Shown: positions 17,152 to 25,639 of the stretch, piece by piece
How the letters are laid out: every line of letters begins with the position of its first letter
Numbering within the stretch: position 1 is the first letter of the stretch
DNA from: Streptomyces zingiberis
GTDB taxonomy: Bacteria; Actinomycetota; Actinomycetes; Streptomycetales; Streptomycetaceae
Assembly: GCF_012034935.1 (NCBI RefSeq)
Contig: NZ_JAATEN010000003.1
Span: forward strand, 1 to 64,000
DNA length: 64,000 nucleotides
Reading direction: 5' to 3'
The notes under the pieces: generated by a model
Databases searched by the model: none
What the model was told of the DNA's origin: nothing
Seen by the model: only the letters and a program-made list of their open reading frames with translations
Program-made: the position numbers and the translations under genes

Positions 17152-18161
17152 GCGGACTCCTCCCTGATCACTCGCTCCCCGGCCGGTGCCGGTACGTTTC
17201 GTTCCGCCGTCGCGCCACCGGCCGGCGCGCGGCCGCCGGCCGCCCGTTCCCCCGCGAGGTGGTCCCGGACCAGGCCGCGCACGGCCCCGCTCACCTTCTC
17301 CGGCGCCTCGACGGGCGCCATGTGGCCCACACCGTCGAGGGTGACCAGGCCCGTGGAGTGCGGCAGGGCGGCCACGACGCGGTGGGAGAGGGCGGGCGGC
17401 GTGAGCCGGTCGGCGCTCCCGGTGAGGACGGCCGTGGGGACCGTCAGCCCGGCGAGGCCGGCGTCCAGGTCGAGCACGGCGAGCACGTCGGCCGCCCAGC
17501 GGGAGCGGACCCGGCGCGGGCAGGCGTGGACGATGCCCGCGCAGACGTCGATCTGCTCGCGGGTGGCGCCGGGCCCCATGGTCACGTGACGGAGGAGCCT
17601 GCGGGAGATCCGGTTGACGGGGCCGAGCGGGGCGGCGGAGCCCAGCAGGGCCCGCTGGATCGCGGTGCGGACCCGGCCGGCCCGCAGCGGCAGCACGGTG
17701 GACTCCGCGAGCAGCCGGGAACTGCCGGTGTTGCAGAGCAGCGCGGCGGCGGCGCGCTCGGCGAGAACGGGGCGGCCGGCCGCGGCCATCACCGTCATCC
17801 CGCCCATGGAGTGCCCCGCGAGGACGGCGCGTTCACCGGGCGCGAGGGTGGCGCCGAGCACCGCTTCGAGATCCTCGGCGAGGGCGGTGGTCGAGCAGCC
17901 GCCGGGGCCGGGGGCGGGACTGCGGCCGTGGCCGCGCTGGTCGTAGGCGATCACCCGGTGGTCGGCGGCGAGGTCACGGGCGACGGCGGCCCAGAAGGCG
18001 ATCGAGCAGGTCCAGCCATGGACGAGGACGACGGCCGGCGCGTCCGCCGGGCCGTACACCTCGGTGTGGAGGCGGGAGCCGTCGGCGGAGGTCACGGTCA
18101 GTTCGCGGACGGGGGCGAGCGGCGCGTACCGCCCGCCGGGCGCCGGTGGGACGCGGCTCAT
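17148..18161 (-). CDS. Alpha/beta hydrolase
   Basis: 337 aa. Oxyanion-hole segment HGW at 48-50, nucleophile elbow GHSMGG with Ser118, acid Asp251 (SADRLTP) and catalytic His280 (GVGHMAP), all in the order of the alpha/beta-hydrolase fold. No signal peptide. The C-terminal 40 residues are Ala/Gly/Arg-rich and probably disordered. Start ATG 18161 overlaps the monooxygenase stop by 4 nt (ATGA) and its own stop overlaps the SDR start. In this context the likely job is to cleave the ester or lactone made by the monooxygenase; that is inference from operon order. Confidence 0.93.
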   Translation of the reverse strand: MSRVPPAPGGRYAPLAPVRELTVTSADGSRLHTEVYGPADAPAVVLVHGWTCSIAFWAAVARDLAADHRVIAYDQRGHGRSPAPGPGGCSTTALAEDLEAVLGATLAPGERAVLAGHSMGGMTVMAAAGRPVLAERAAAALLCNTGSSRLLAESTVLPLRAGRVRTAIQRALLGSAAPLGPVNRISRRLLRHVTMGPGATREQIDVCAGIVHACPRRVRSRWAADVLAVLDLDAGLAGLTVPTAVLTGSADRLTPPALSHRVVAALPHSTGLVTLDGVGHMAPVEAPEKVSGAVRGLVRDHLAGERAAGGRAPAGGATAERNVPAPAGERVIREESA

Positions 18162-19753
18162 GCGGAGGACTCCCCGGTGGGTCGGGGGGCGGAGGGCGCG
18201 GGCCCGCCCGCCCGGGCGGCGGCGTTCGCGGGCACGGGGCCGGTAGTGGCGGGTGCGCGGACGACGGTGTACTCGGCGGGGTCGAGCCGCCGGGTGGCCC
18301 GGCGGAACTCGCCGGTGGTGCCGGGCCAGACGGTGGTGTTGCGGCCCGCGGCGTCGAGGTACCAGCTCGTGCAGCCGCCGGTGTTCCACACGGTGCGGAG
18401 CATCCGCTCCTGCACCCGGTCGTTCCAGGCGCCGGTGGCGTCCTCACGGGCGTCCAGGGCCACGGTGCCGGGGCCGCCGAGCCGGTCGAGCCGGCGCAGG
18501 TGGTCGATGGCGTAGTTGAGCTGGGACTCGATCATGAGGATCATCGAGCTGTTCCCCAGCCCGGTGTTGGGCCCGATGACCATGAGGAAGTTGGGGAAGC
18601 CGGGCACGGCGGCGCCGCGCAGCGCCCGCATCCCGCTCTCCCGCCACGTCTCCGCGAGCGTGCGGCCGTCCGCGCCGGTGACGCGCTCCGCGATGGGCAT
18701 GTCGGTGACGTGGAAACCGGTGCCGAAGACGACGGCGTCCGCCTCGGTCCGGGTGCCGTCGGCGGCGACGAGCGTGGAGCCGCGCACCTCGGCCAGGCCC
18801 GAGGCCACCACGTCCACGTTGGGCCGGGCGAGCGCCGGGTAGTAGGTGTTGGACAGCAGGATCCGCTTGCAGCCGATCCGGTAGTCCGGGGTGAGCTTCG
18901 CCCGCAGCCCGGAATCCGCGACGGCCTTGCGCAGGTGGCGCGCGGCCAGCTTCTCCACCGCGCCCAGCATCTGGGGCCGCTTGGTGAACGCCTGCACCTG
19001 CAATTCCCGGACGCCCCACAGCAGCAGCCGGCGCAGACCCGCCGTGACCGGCAGCGCGCCGTGCAGCCGTCGTTCGAGGGCGCCGATCGGCCGGTCCACC
19101 CGCGGCATCACCCACGGCGGCGTGCGCTGGAAGAGGGTGAGCCGCTCCACCTCGGGCTGGAGTTCGGGGACGATCTGGATCGCGGAGGCGCCGGTGCCGA
19201 CCACCGCGACGCGCTTGCCGCGCAGGTCGTAGGAGTGGTCCCAGCGCGCGGAGTGGAAGACCTTGCCGGGGAAGGTGCCGAGTCCGGGAACGTCCGGGAT
19301 CCGGGGCTCGGAGAGCGGCCCGGTCGCGGAGATCACCACATCGGCGGTGAGCGGGCCGCTCGCCGTCTCCAGCTCCCAGTGGAGCCGCTCGGTGTTCCAG
19401 CGGGCGCCGCGCACCTCGCTGTCGAAGCGGAGGTGCGGACGCAGGCCGAAGGTGTCGGTGACCCGCTCCAGATACGCGCGGATGTACGGCTGGCCGGAGA
19501 AGGCGCGCGGCCAGTCGGCGTTGGGCGCGAAGGAGAAGGAGTACAGGTGGGACGGGACGTCGCAGGCACAGCCGGGGTAGTCGTTGTCGCGCCAGGTGCC
19601 GCCGATCGCGTCGGCCCGCTCCAGCACGGCGAAGTCCGTGATCCCCGCGCGGCGCAGCCGGACGGCGGCGCCCAGGCCACCGAACCCGGAGCCGATCACC
19701 GCCACCCTCACGTGCCTGTGCCGCCGCCGGTGCCCCTGTTCCCGCTCGGCCAT
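18158..19753 (-). CDS. Baeyer-Villiger-type flavin monooxygenase
   Basis: 531 aa. FAD-binding GSGFGG at about 21-26, the Baeyer-Villiger fingerprint FxGxxxHxxxW (Phe161, Gly163, His167, Trp171), and NADPH-binding GTGASA at about 187-192. The family uses NADPH and O2 to insert oxygen next to a carbonyl, giving an ester or lactone. ATG 19753 was chosen for its GGAGG Shine-Dalgarno 6 nt upstream. It is the first gene of the operon with the hydrolase and SDR. It diverges from a MerR regulator across 446 bp that holds an imperfect palindrome. Substrate unknown; an acyclic or cyclic ketone is likely. Confidence 0.94.
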   Translation of the reverse strand: MAEREQGHRRRHRHVRVAVIGSGFGGLGAAVRLRRAGITDFAVLERADAIGGTWRDNDYPGCACDVPSHLYSFSFAPNADWPRAFSGQPYIRAYLERVTDTFGLRPHLRFDSEVRGARWNTERLHWELETASGPLTADVVISATGPLSEPRIPDVPGLGTFPGKVFHSARWDHSYDLRGKRVAVVGTGASAIQIVPELQPEVERLTLFQRTPPWVMPRVDRPIGALERRLHGALPVTAGLRRLLLWGVRELQVQAFTKRPQMLGAVEKLAARHLRKAVADSGLRAKLTPDYRIGCKRILLSNTYYPALARPNVDVVASGLAEVRGSTLVAADGTRTEADAVVFGTGFHVTDMPIAERVTGADGRTLAETWRESGMRALRGAAVPGFPNFLMVIGPNTGLGNSSMILMIESQLNYAIDHLRRLDRLGGPGTVALDAREDATGAWNDRVQERMLRTVWNTGGCTSWYLDAAGRNTTVWPGTTGEFRRATRRLDPAEYTVVRAPATTGPVPANAAARAGGPAPSAPRPTGESSA

Positions 19754-20187
19754 CTCCCGCCTCCCGAACCGCCGTTCAGCCGTACGGCTCCGCGACACCG
19801 GCACCCGCCGTACGGCCACGGGTCCTTCACGGAACCATTGCGCCAGCGATTACTGGCATGGTTGGGAGAGTAGAGCAGGAACGTACCGGTGGGTAGGGGG
19901 TCGGCCCAAAGAAGTTACCGCCGGTTGCACCTCCTCTCCGGGCCGACGGGCGCCCGGTCGGCAGTCCCCGGCGGTCCCGGACATGGGCACGGGACCGGGA
20001 CCGGCCGGGCACGGGGCCGGGCAGACCTGCCGGGGCCCCCGGGGCCGGCGCGGGGTGTCCCCGGACTGAGCGGCACCACAAGCGCCGTGATGGCCCGGTC
20101 CGCGCCGTGCCGTGCCGGTCCGTGCCGGAGGCCGGGGGAGTTCCGCGCCGGGTGCCGCGACCCGCTGAACCTTCCCGGTCACAGCAC
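19754..20187. other. Divergent intergenic region between BVMO operon and merR
   Basis: It contains an inverted repeat GCCAG, spacer CGATTA, CTGGC at 19842-19857, with imperfect outer arms (AACCA/TGGTT), about 90 bp before the monooxygenase start: a candidate operator. The rest is GC-rich DNA with many GGCACGGG-like words and no supported gene. Confidence 0.4.
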
Positions 20188-20193
20188 TAGGCT
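20188..20193 (+). promoter_or_regulatory. -10 box for leaderless merR transcript
   Basis: TAGGCT, 6 nt before the GTG at 20200. Confidence 0.5.
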
Positions 20194-20199
20194 GCCGGT

Positions 20200-21366
20200 G
20201 TGGCGAACGACGAACGGGAGAACCCCGCACCAGCCCGGACGACCGGCGCCGCACGCGCGGCGGTACGCGGCGACGCGCCCCGCACGGCCGCGCACCCCGC
20301 GAGCGGGTCGGGCGCGGCCACCCCGGCCGAGTCGCCCCACGTGACGCCCGCGACGGATACGGCAGGCGCGGCAGATGTGACGGACGTGCCGGAGACGGGC
20401 AGCGGTGACGCCACCGGCCGGGCGGCCGACGGGCCGGCCGATGAGAGGGGCGCCACCCCGATCGGCGGGCCGGCCGGTGAACCGGGCGGCTCCGCGCCGG
20501 ACGGCGAGGCGGCGGGCCGACCCGCCGGTGAACCCGGCGGACCGCCGAGCGCCGGCGCCGGGGCCTCCGCTCTCCGCGAGTACCGCGTGGAGGACCTGGC
20601 CGCGGAGGCCGGTCTCCCCGTCCGCACCCTGCGCTTCTACCGCGAGCGCAAGCTCCTGCCGCCGCCGCGCCGCGAGGGGCGGATCGCCTGGTACAACGAG
20701 CACCACCTGGCCCGGCTGCGCACCATCGCCGCCCTCCTCGACCGCGGCCACACCCTCCACGGCATCGCCGATCTGATCGGCGCCTTCGAGAGCGGGCGCG
20801 GCGTCGGCGAACTGCTCGGCCTGCCGGGCTCCTCGGAGGTCCGCTGGTCCGAGGAGACCCCGGTACGGCTCTCCCCCGAGGAACTGGCCGACCACTTCGA
20901 GGGCCAGGTCACCACCGAGAACCTCCAGGCCAGCCTGGACCTCGGCTATGTCGCCCTGGACGGGGACGCCGTGGTGCACGTCAGCCGCAGGCTGCTGGAG
21001 GCGTCGGGCGCCCTCGTGGACGAGGGGGTGCCGCTGGCCGCCGTCCTCGCCGCCGCCCGCCGGGTGCGGGTGCACGCCGACGCCCTCGCCGAGGTCATCA
21101 CCGGTCTTCTCCGCACCCACGTCCTCGGCGGCCTCCTCGACCACCGGGACGGCGAGCAACCGCTGAGCCCCGCCGAACTCGGCCGGATACGCGAGGCGGT
21201 GGAGCGGCTGCGACCCATCGCCGAGGTCGTCATGGACGCGGAACTCGCCATGGCGATGGAACGCCGTATCTCCGCGGCGCTGGACGGCCGGCGCGGCGAG
21301 CACGGCGGCGGGACACGCGAGCCACCGCCGGCCGAAGGCGTCAGCCCGCCGCCAGGTCGTAGCTGA
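20200..21366 (+). CDS. MerR-family transcriptional regulator with long disordered N-terminus
   Basis: 388 aa. The first ~125 residues are Ala/Gly/Pro/Asp-rich and contain a repeated AGEPGG motif; then comes a MerR winged helix (about 127-195) with YRVEDLAAEAGLPVRTLRFY and the wing GRIAWYNEHHLARLR. The C-terminal half is helical with no Cys cluster, so it is not a metal sensor of the classical type. GTG 20200 is 6 nt after a TAGGCT -10, so probably leaderless. It diverges from the BVMO operon and may regulate it. Its last 26 bp overlap the 3' end of the convergent xth gene. Confidence 0.88.
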   Translation: MANDERENPAPARTTGAARAAVRGDAPRTAAHPASGSGAATPAESPHVTPATDTAGAADVTDVPETGSGDATGRAADGPADERGATPIGGPAGEPGGSAPDGEAAGRPAGEPGGPPSAGAGASALREYRVEDLAAEAGLPVRTLRFYRERKLLPPPRREGRIAWYNEHHLARLRTIAALLDRGHTLHGIADLIGAFESGRGVGELLGLPGSSEVRWSEETPVRLSPEELADHFEGQVTTENLQASLDLGYVALDGDAVVHVSRRLLEASGALVDEGVPLAAVLAAARRVRVHADALAEVITGLLRTHVLGGLLDHRDGEQPLSPAELGRIREAVERLRPIAEVVMDAELAMAMERRISAALDGRRGEHGGGTREPPPAEGVSPPPGRS

Positions 21367-22147
21367 CCGTCACGGGCGCATGGTCCGACCAGCGCAGTTC
21401 ATGGCTCGGCGCCCGCTCGACCTCGGCCTTGACGGCCCGCCCGGCCAGTCCGCGTGAGGCCACGTGCAGGTCGATGCGCCAGCCGCTGTCGTTGTCGAAC
21501 GCCCGTCCCCGGTAGGACCACCACGAGTAGGGGCCGTCCTGCTCCGGGTGGAGTTCGCGCACCACATCCGCGTAGCCCGCCTCGGCGTAGACCCGGCCGA
21601 GCCAGTCCCGCTCCTCCGGGAGGAAGCCCGCCTTCTTGCGGTTCGCGCGCCAGTTCTTCAGATCGGCCTCGCGGTGCGCGATGTTCCAGTCGCCGCAGAC
21701 GAGCACCTCCCGGCCGCCGGCGGCGGCGCGCTCGCGCAGCCCGGTGAGATAGGGCAGGAACGCCGCCATGAACCGCTCCTTCTCGGCCTGCCGCTCGGTG
21801 CCCACCTCGCCGGAGGGCAGGTAGAGGCTGGCCACGGTGAGGCCCGGCAGGTCGATCTCCGCGTACCGGCCGCTGTCCTCGAACTCCGCGCACCCGAAGC
21901 CGATCCGGACGGCGTCCGGCACCCGGCGGGACAGCACGGAGACCCCGGCCCGGCCCTTGGCGGCGGCGGGCGCGTGGACGGCGTGCCACCCCTCGGGGGC
22001 GCGGACGGCCTCCGGGAGCTGCCCCGGCTCGGCCCGCACCTCCTGGAGGCAGACCACATCGGCGGCGGTCCCGGCGAGCCACTCCACGTAGCCCTTCTTG
22101 GCGGCGGCGCGGAGACCGTTGACATTCACGGAGGTCACAGTGAGCAC
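21341..22147 (-). CDS. xth: Exodeoxyribonuclease III
   Basis: 268 aa, the usual size for XthA. The EEP-fold motifs are in order: VNVNGLRAA near the N-terminus, the metal-binding Glu in CLQEVR, SGRYAEIDL, GDWNIAH and the C-terminal SDHAPV (Asp-His pair). It acts on abasic sites and 3' blocks in base excision repair. The start GTG lies 6 nt after TAGGGT (leaderless). It overlaps the convergent merR gene by 26 bp at the 3' ends. Confidence 0.95.
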   Translation of the reverse strand: MLTVTSVNVNGLRAAAKKGYVEWLAGTAADVVCLQEVRAEPGQLPEAVRAPEGWHAVHAPAAAKGRAGVSVLSRRVPDAVRIGFGCAEFEDSGRYAEIDLPGLTVASLYLPSGEVGTERQAEKERFMAAFLPYLTGLRERAAAGGREVLVCGDWNIAHREADLKNWRANRKKAGFLPEERDWLGRVYAEAGYADVVRELHPEQDGPYSWWSYRGRAFDNDSGWRIDLHVASRGLAGRAVKAEVERAPSHELRWSDHAPVTVSYDLAAG

Positions 22148-22153
22148 CGGCGC

Positions 22154-22159
22154 ACCCTA
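22154..22159 (-). promoter_or_regulatory. -10 box for leaderless xth transcript
   Basis: TAGGGT on the minus strand, 6 nt before the GTG at 22147. Confidence 0.5.
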
Positions 22160-22242
22160 CCCGGCCCCCGGACGGCCGCCCCCGCCCGCCCCCACCGGCG
22201 CCCCGGGCCGCCCCGGCGCCTCCGCCGGCAGGTGGCAATCCG

Positions 22243-22248
22243 TACGAT
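22243..22248 (+). promoter_or_regulatory. -10 box for leaderless GNAT transcript
   Basis: TACGAT, 7 nt before the ATG at 22256. Confidence 0.5.
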
Positions 22249-22255
22249 TACGCCT

Positions 22256-22891
22256 ATGCAGCTGCGTACCGTCCGCCACGACCACCCCGACGCCCGGAAG
22301 CTGAACGACCGGGTGCAGCTCGAGTACACCGAGCGTTACGGCCAGCCGGACCTCACCGAGATGGACCCGGCCCAGTTCGACCCGCCGAACGGCCTCTACC
22401 TGCTGGTCCACGACGAGGACGGCACCCCGGTGGCCACCGGCGCCTGGCGCGCGCAGGACCGGAACGACGAGGGGTACGCGGACGGCGACGCCGAGATCAA
22501 GCGGATGTACGTGGTCCCCGAGGCGCGCGGCCGGGGCATCGCCCGGCTCGTGCTCGCCGCGCTGGAGGACAGCGCCCGGGCGGCGGGACGGGTCCGCATG
22601 GTGCTGGAGACCGGCACCAAGCAGCCGGAGGCGATCGGCCTCTACCTCTCCTGCGGCTACGAACCGGCAGCCAAGTTCGGCCTCTACCGCTTCGAGACGG
22701 AGAGCCGCTGCTTCGCCAAGCCCCTCGCTCCGGCCCCGGCAGGCCCGGAAGCGGCTGTCCCGGAGACGGCAGTCCTGGAGCCGGCGGGCCCGGCCCGGGA
22801 GCCGGGAGCGGCGCCGTCGCCCCACTCCGCGCCGGGACCGGCCGACGCGGACCCCGCCGGCACCGCGCGGACGGCCCAGCCCTCCGCGTAG
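22256..22891 (+). CDS. GNAT-family N-acetyltransferase
   Basis: 211 aa; the GNAT fold covers about residues 1-160. The acetyl-CoA loop is in VVPEARGRGIARLVL (about 85-99), followed by the late motif EAIGLYLSCGYEP. Substrate unknown. The last ~50 residues are an Ala/Pro/Glu-rich tail with repeated short words such as EPAGPAREPG, not part of the fold. The ATG is 7 nt after TACGAT, so leaderless. Divergent from xth. Confidence 0.9.
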   Translation: MQLRTVRHDHPDARKLNDRVQLEYTERYGQPDLTEMDPAQFDPPNGLYLLVHDEDGTPVATGAWRAQDRNDEGYADGDAEIKRMYVVPEARGRGIARLVLAALEDSARAAGRVRMVLETGTKQPEAIGLYLSCGYEPAAKFGLYRFETESRCFAKPLAPAPAGPEAAVPETAVLEPAGPAREPGAAPSPHSAPGPADADPAGTARTAQPSA

Positions 22892-23197
22892 CCGAGCGCC
22901 CGGCCGGTGTCACCGAGACCATGGCCAGGGGGCCAGGGGGCCAGGAGAGCCGGGCGGGGCGGGAGCGGGACCGGGCAGGCGCGCCGGGAAACCCCCGGCG
23001 CCCGCGGTGCCCCGCCCGCCGGGCCCGCGCGATGTACTCCCAGCCACGGGGCGGACACCCGGGCGGACCTACCCGGATGCCCCGGCAGCGGCTGGGGCAC
23101 CCCCGGGCGGGAGCCGGCGAAGCGCCCGGCCGGACACCGCGCTCCGGCGCACGCCCCTCCCCTGCCCGGGCCGGGGGGACCCGTGCGGCCCGGGCCG
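22892..23197. other. Convergent gap between GNAT and flavoprotein genes
   Basis: Holds a short repeat of GGGGGCCA near 22926-22944 and a hairpin (22981-22988 with 22994-23001, 8 bp, 5-nt loop). No gene supported. Confidence 0.4.
22981..23001. terminator. Short hairpin, possible bidirectional terminator
   Basis: GCGCCGGG, loop AAACC, CCCGGCGC, lying between convergent genes. No T-tract, as is usual in this DNA. Confidence 0.45.
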
Positions 23198-24709
23198 CTA
23201 CCGCCCGCGCCGGTACTCCTCCAGCAGCCGCAGCCAGACCTCGCTCATCGCCGGGAAGACGGGGACCGCGTGCCACAGCCGGTCCAGCGGGACCTCCCCG
23301 GCCACCGCGACCGTCGCCGCGTGCAGCAGTTCGGCCACGTCGGGACCGACGAAGGTGGCGCCGAGCAGCACCTTCCGGTCGAGGTCGGCCACGATCCGGG
23401 CATGGCCCCGGAAGTGGTCGGCGTGGAGGGCCGCGCCCGCGACGGCGCCGAGGTCGTGGTCGACGGCGCGCACCCGGTGACCGCGCCGCTCCGCCTCCGC
23501 GAGGGTCAGCCCCACCGAGGCCACCTCCGGCTCGCCGAACACCACCTGGGGCACGGCCGCCGCGTCCGCCGTGGCGGTGTGCGCTCCCCAGGGCGCGGTG
23601 TCGAGCGGTTCGTGGCGCGCCCGGGCGGCGATGGCCGCGCCCGCGATGCGCGCCTGGTACTTGCCCTGGTGGGTGAGGAGCGCCCGCCCGGTGGTGTCGC
23701 CCACCGCGTACAGCCAGTCGCCGTCCACCCCGGTGACCAGCCCGGAGCCGTCGGTCTCCAGCCAGCCCCCGGGCTCCAGGCCGACCGTCTCCAGGCCGAG
23801 GTCGCCGGTGCGTGGGCGGCGCCCCGTGGCGAACAGGACCTCGTCGGCCTCGCTCTCCCCCAGGCCGGCCAGGACCAGCGTCACGGTGGCGCCGGGCGAG
23901 GGGCGCCGCACCTCGCTGACCTGGACACCCGTACGAATCTCGACCCCGGCCGCCGCCAGCCCCTCGGCCACGAGTTCCCCCGCGAAGGGCTCCATGGAGC
24001 CGAGCAGCCGCTCGCCGCGGACGAACATCGTCACCGCCGATCCGAGCGCCTGCCAGGCGCGGGCCATCTCCACGGCGACCGCGCCGCCGCCGACCACCGC
24101 CAGCCGCTCCGGGATCTCCTTCGAGGCGGTGGCCTCCCGGTTGGTCCACGGCCGGGCGGTGGCCAGCCCCGGCACATCGGGCAGCCGGGGCGCGCTGCCC
24201 ACGGCCACCACCACGGCCCGGCGCGCGGTGAGCTCCCGCACCGGGCCCTCCGGCGGGTGGACGACGACGCGGCGCGGTCCGTCGAGCCGCCCGTGCCCGC
24301 GGATCAGGTCGGCGCCCACGCCCAGCACCCAGTCCACCTGCGGGCCGTCCTGCCAGTGCGAGGCGAAGGCGTCCCGGCGCTCGAGCACGGCCTCCGCCGC
24401 GAGCGGGCCGCTCACCGCCTCCCGCGCACCGGCGACATCCTCCGCCGCGGCCAGGGCCAGCACCGGGCGCAGCAGCGCCTTGCTGGGCATACAGGCCCAG
24501 TAGGAGCAGGAGCCGCCGACCAGGTCGCCCTCGACGACCGCCACGGACAGCCCGGCGGCCCGGGCGCTGCCGGCGGCGTTCTCCCCCACGGGCCCGGCGC
24601 CGACCACGATCACGTCGTACTCCGCCGCCGCGGGCCGGTGCACCCCTCGCCGCCACGGCGCCTCGTCCGTTCCCCCGTCTCCGTCCGCGTCCGGCGTCCG
24701 GTCCGTCAT
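23198..24709 (-). CDS. Class I pyridine nucleotide-disulfide oxidoreductase (FAD/NAD(P))
   Basis: 503 aa flavoprotein of the lipoamide dehydrogenase/mercuric reductase superfamily. FAD-binding GAGPVG at 37-42; redox-active Cys68-x4-Cys73 in GGSCSYWACMPSK; NAD(P)-binding VGGGAVAVEMA; second FAD motif YAVGDTTG; C-terminal dimer domain. The usual HxHPT.SE active-site segment is changed: WHAVPVFPAMSE keeps the first His and the Glu but has Val-Pro-Val in place of the second His, as in many actinobacterial members of unassigned function. Start ATG 24709 gives a ~30-residue tail before the Rossmann fold. It is convergent with the GNAT and divergent from thioredoxin. Confidence 0.9.
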   Translation of the reverse strand: MTDRTPDADGDGGTDEAPWRRGVHRPAAAEYDVIVVGAGPVGENAAGSARAAGLSVAVVEGDLVGGSCSYWACMPSKALLRPVLALAAAEDVAGAREAVSGPLAAEAVLERRDAFASHWQDGPQVDWVLGVGADLIRGHGRLDGPRRVVVHPPEGPVRELTARRAVVVAVGSAPRLPDVPGLATARPWTNREATASKEIPERLAVVGGGAVAVEMARAWQALGSAVTMFVRGERLLGSMEPFAGELVAEGLAAAGVEIRTGVQVSEVRRPSPGATVTLVLAGLGESEADEVLFATGRRPRTGDLGLETVGLEPGGWLETDGSGLVTGVDGDWLYAVGDTTGRALLTHQGKYQARIAGAAIAARARHEPLDTAPWGAHTATADAAAVPQVVFGEPEVASVGLTLAEAERRGHRVRAVDHDLGAVAGAALHADHFRGHARIVADLDRKVLLGATFVGPDVAELLHAATVAVAGEVPLDRLWHAVPVFPAMSEVWLRLLEEYRRGR

Positions 24710-25128
24710 CGCTGTTCCGCCTCTCCGTATCCGGGTACCCGTGGAGGGCCGGGTGCCCGTCAGGGCCGTCTCACACCGCCCGATGGGGAGATCGCCGGGA
24801 GAGGGAGACATGAACCGGCGGGCACCGGACAGGCTTCCCAGGATCGCGGGACGGCCGCGATCCCGGCGGCCCGCCGGACCGGGGCGGCGACGGCCCGGGC
24901 ACGGGGCCGGGCGGGGTACCGGACCGCGGCGGTACGACGGGCGCCCGGCCCGCCCGGGCGGGAGCCCGTACACCGGAGGACACCGGAACCGGGCCGGAGT
25001 CCAGGACCCCGGTCCCGCGCTCCGCCGAAGCCCACCCCGACACCCCGACACCCGCGACATCCGGAACACCGTCACACCGCCGGCCACCGACAACCGACAG
25101 CACACATCTCGGGAAGCAGGTAGAACGC
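24710..25128. other. 418-bp gap upstream of thioredoxin
   Basis: An ATG at 24811 has a GGGAGAGGGAG sequence before it, but the frame is Arg/Gly/Pro-rich and runs across the thioredoxin gene, so I do not call it. I see no clear promoter for the thioredoxin gene. Confidence 0.4.
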
Positions 25129-25548
25129 ATGAGCACGGTCGAGCTGACCAAGGAGAACTTCGACGAGGTCGTCTCCGGGAACGGCTTCGTACTGATCGAT
25201 TTCTGGGCCTCCTGGTGCGGCCCGTGCCGCACCTTCGCACCGGTGTACGAGCGGGCGTCGGAGCGCCACACGGATCTGCTCTTCGGCAAGGTGGACACGG
25301 AGGCCCAGCCGGAGCTGGCGGCGGCCTTCGACATCAGCTCCATCCCGACGCTGATGGTCGTCCGGGAGAACGTCGCCGTCTACGCCCAGCCCGGCGCGCT
25401 GCCCGAGCCCGCCCTGGAAGATGTGATCAACCAGGCCCGGGACCTGGACATGGCGCAGGTCCACGAGTCCGTGGCCCAGCAGAAGGCCGCCGCCGAACAC
25501 CAGGCCGGCGGCACCCAGCCCCCCGGCCCCTCCGACCCGGCGGTCTGA
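25129..25548 (+). CDS. Thioredoxin
   Basis: 139 aa: a thioredoxin fold (about 1-105) with the active site Trp29-Cys30-Gly-Pro-Cys33 and the cis-Pro segment SSIPTL. The C-terminal ~30 residues form a charged, Ala/Gln/Pro-rich tail beyond the canonical ~105 aa. A cytoplasmic disulfide reductase. It neighbours a flavin-disulfide oxidoreductase, but the two are divergent and 419 bp apart, and the flavoprotein's CxxxxC motif is of the lipoamide-dehydrogenase type rather than the thioredoxin-reductase type, so a partnership is not implied. ATG 25129 has AGCAGG about 9 nt upstream. Confidence 0.93.
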   Translation: MSTVELTKENFDEVVSGNGFVLIDFWASWCGPCRTFAPVYERASERHTDLLFGKVDTEAQPELAAAFDISSIPTLMVVRENVAVYAQPGALPEPALEDVINQARDLDMAQVHESVAQQKAAAEHQAGGTQPPGPSDPAV

Positions 25549-25571
25549 AACCCGGGCCCGGGCCCCGTTCC

Positions 25572-25589
25572 CCGCCTCCGGGAAGGCGG
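25572..25589. terminator. Weak hairpin between trx and DUF4276 genes
   Basis: CCGCCT, 6-nt loop, AGGCGG between two convergent genes. Short stem, so only a candidate. Confidence 0.35.
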
Positions 25590-25639
25590 ACGCGGCGGCC
25601 CGGGCACCCGCCTTCGCCGGCGGCAGTCCCACCGGCTGG

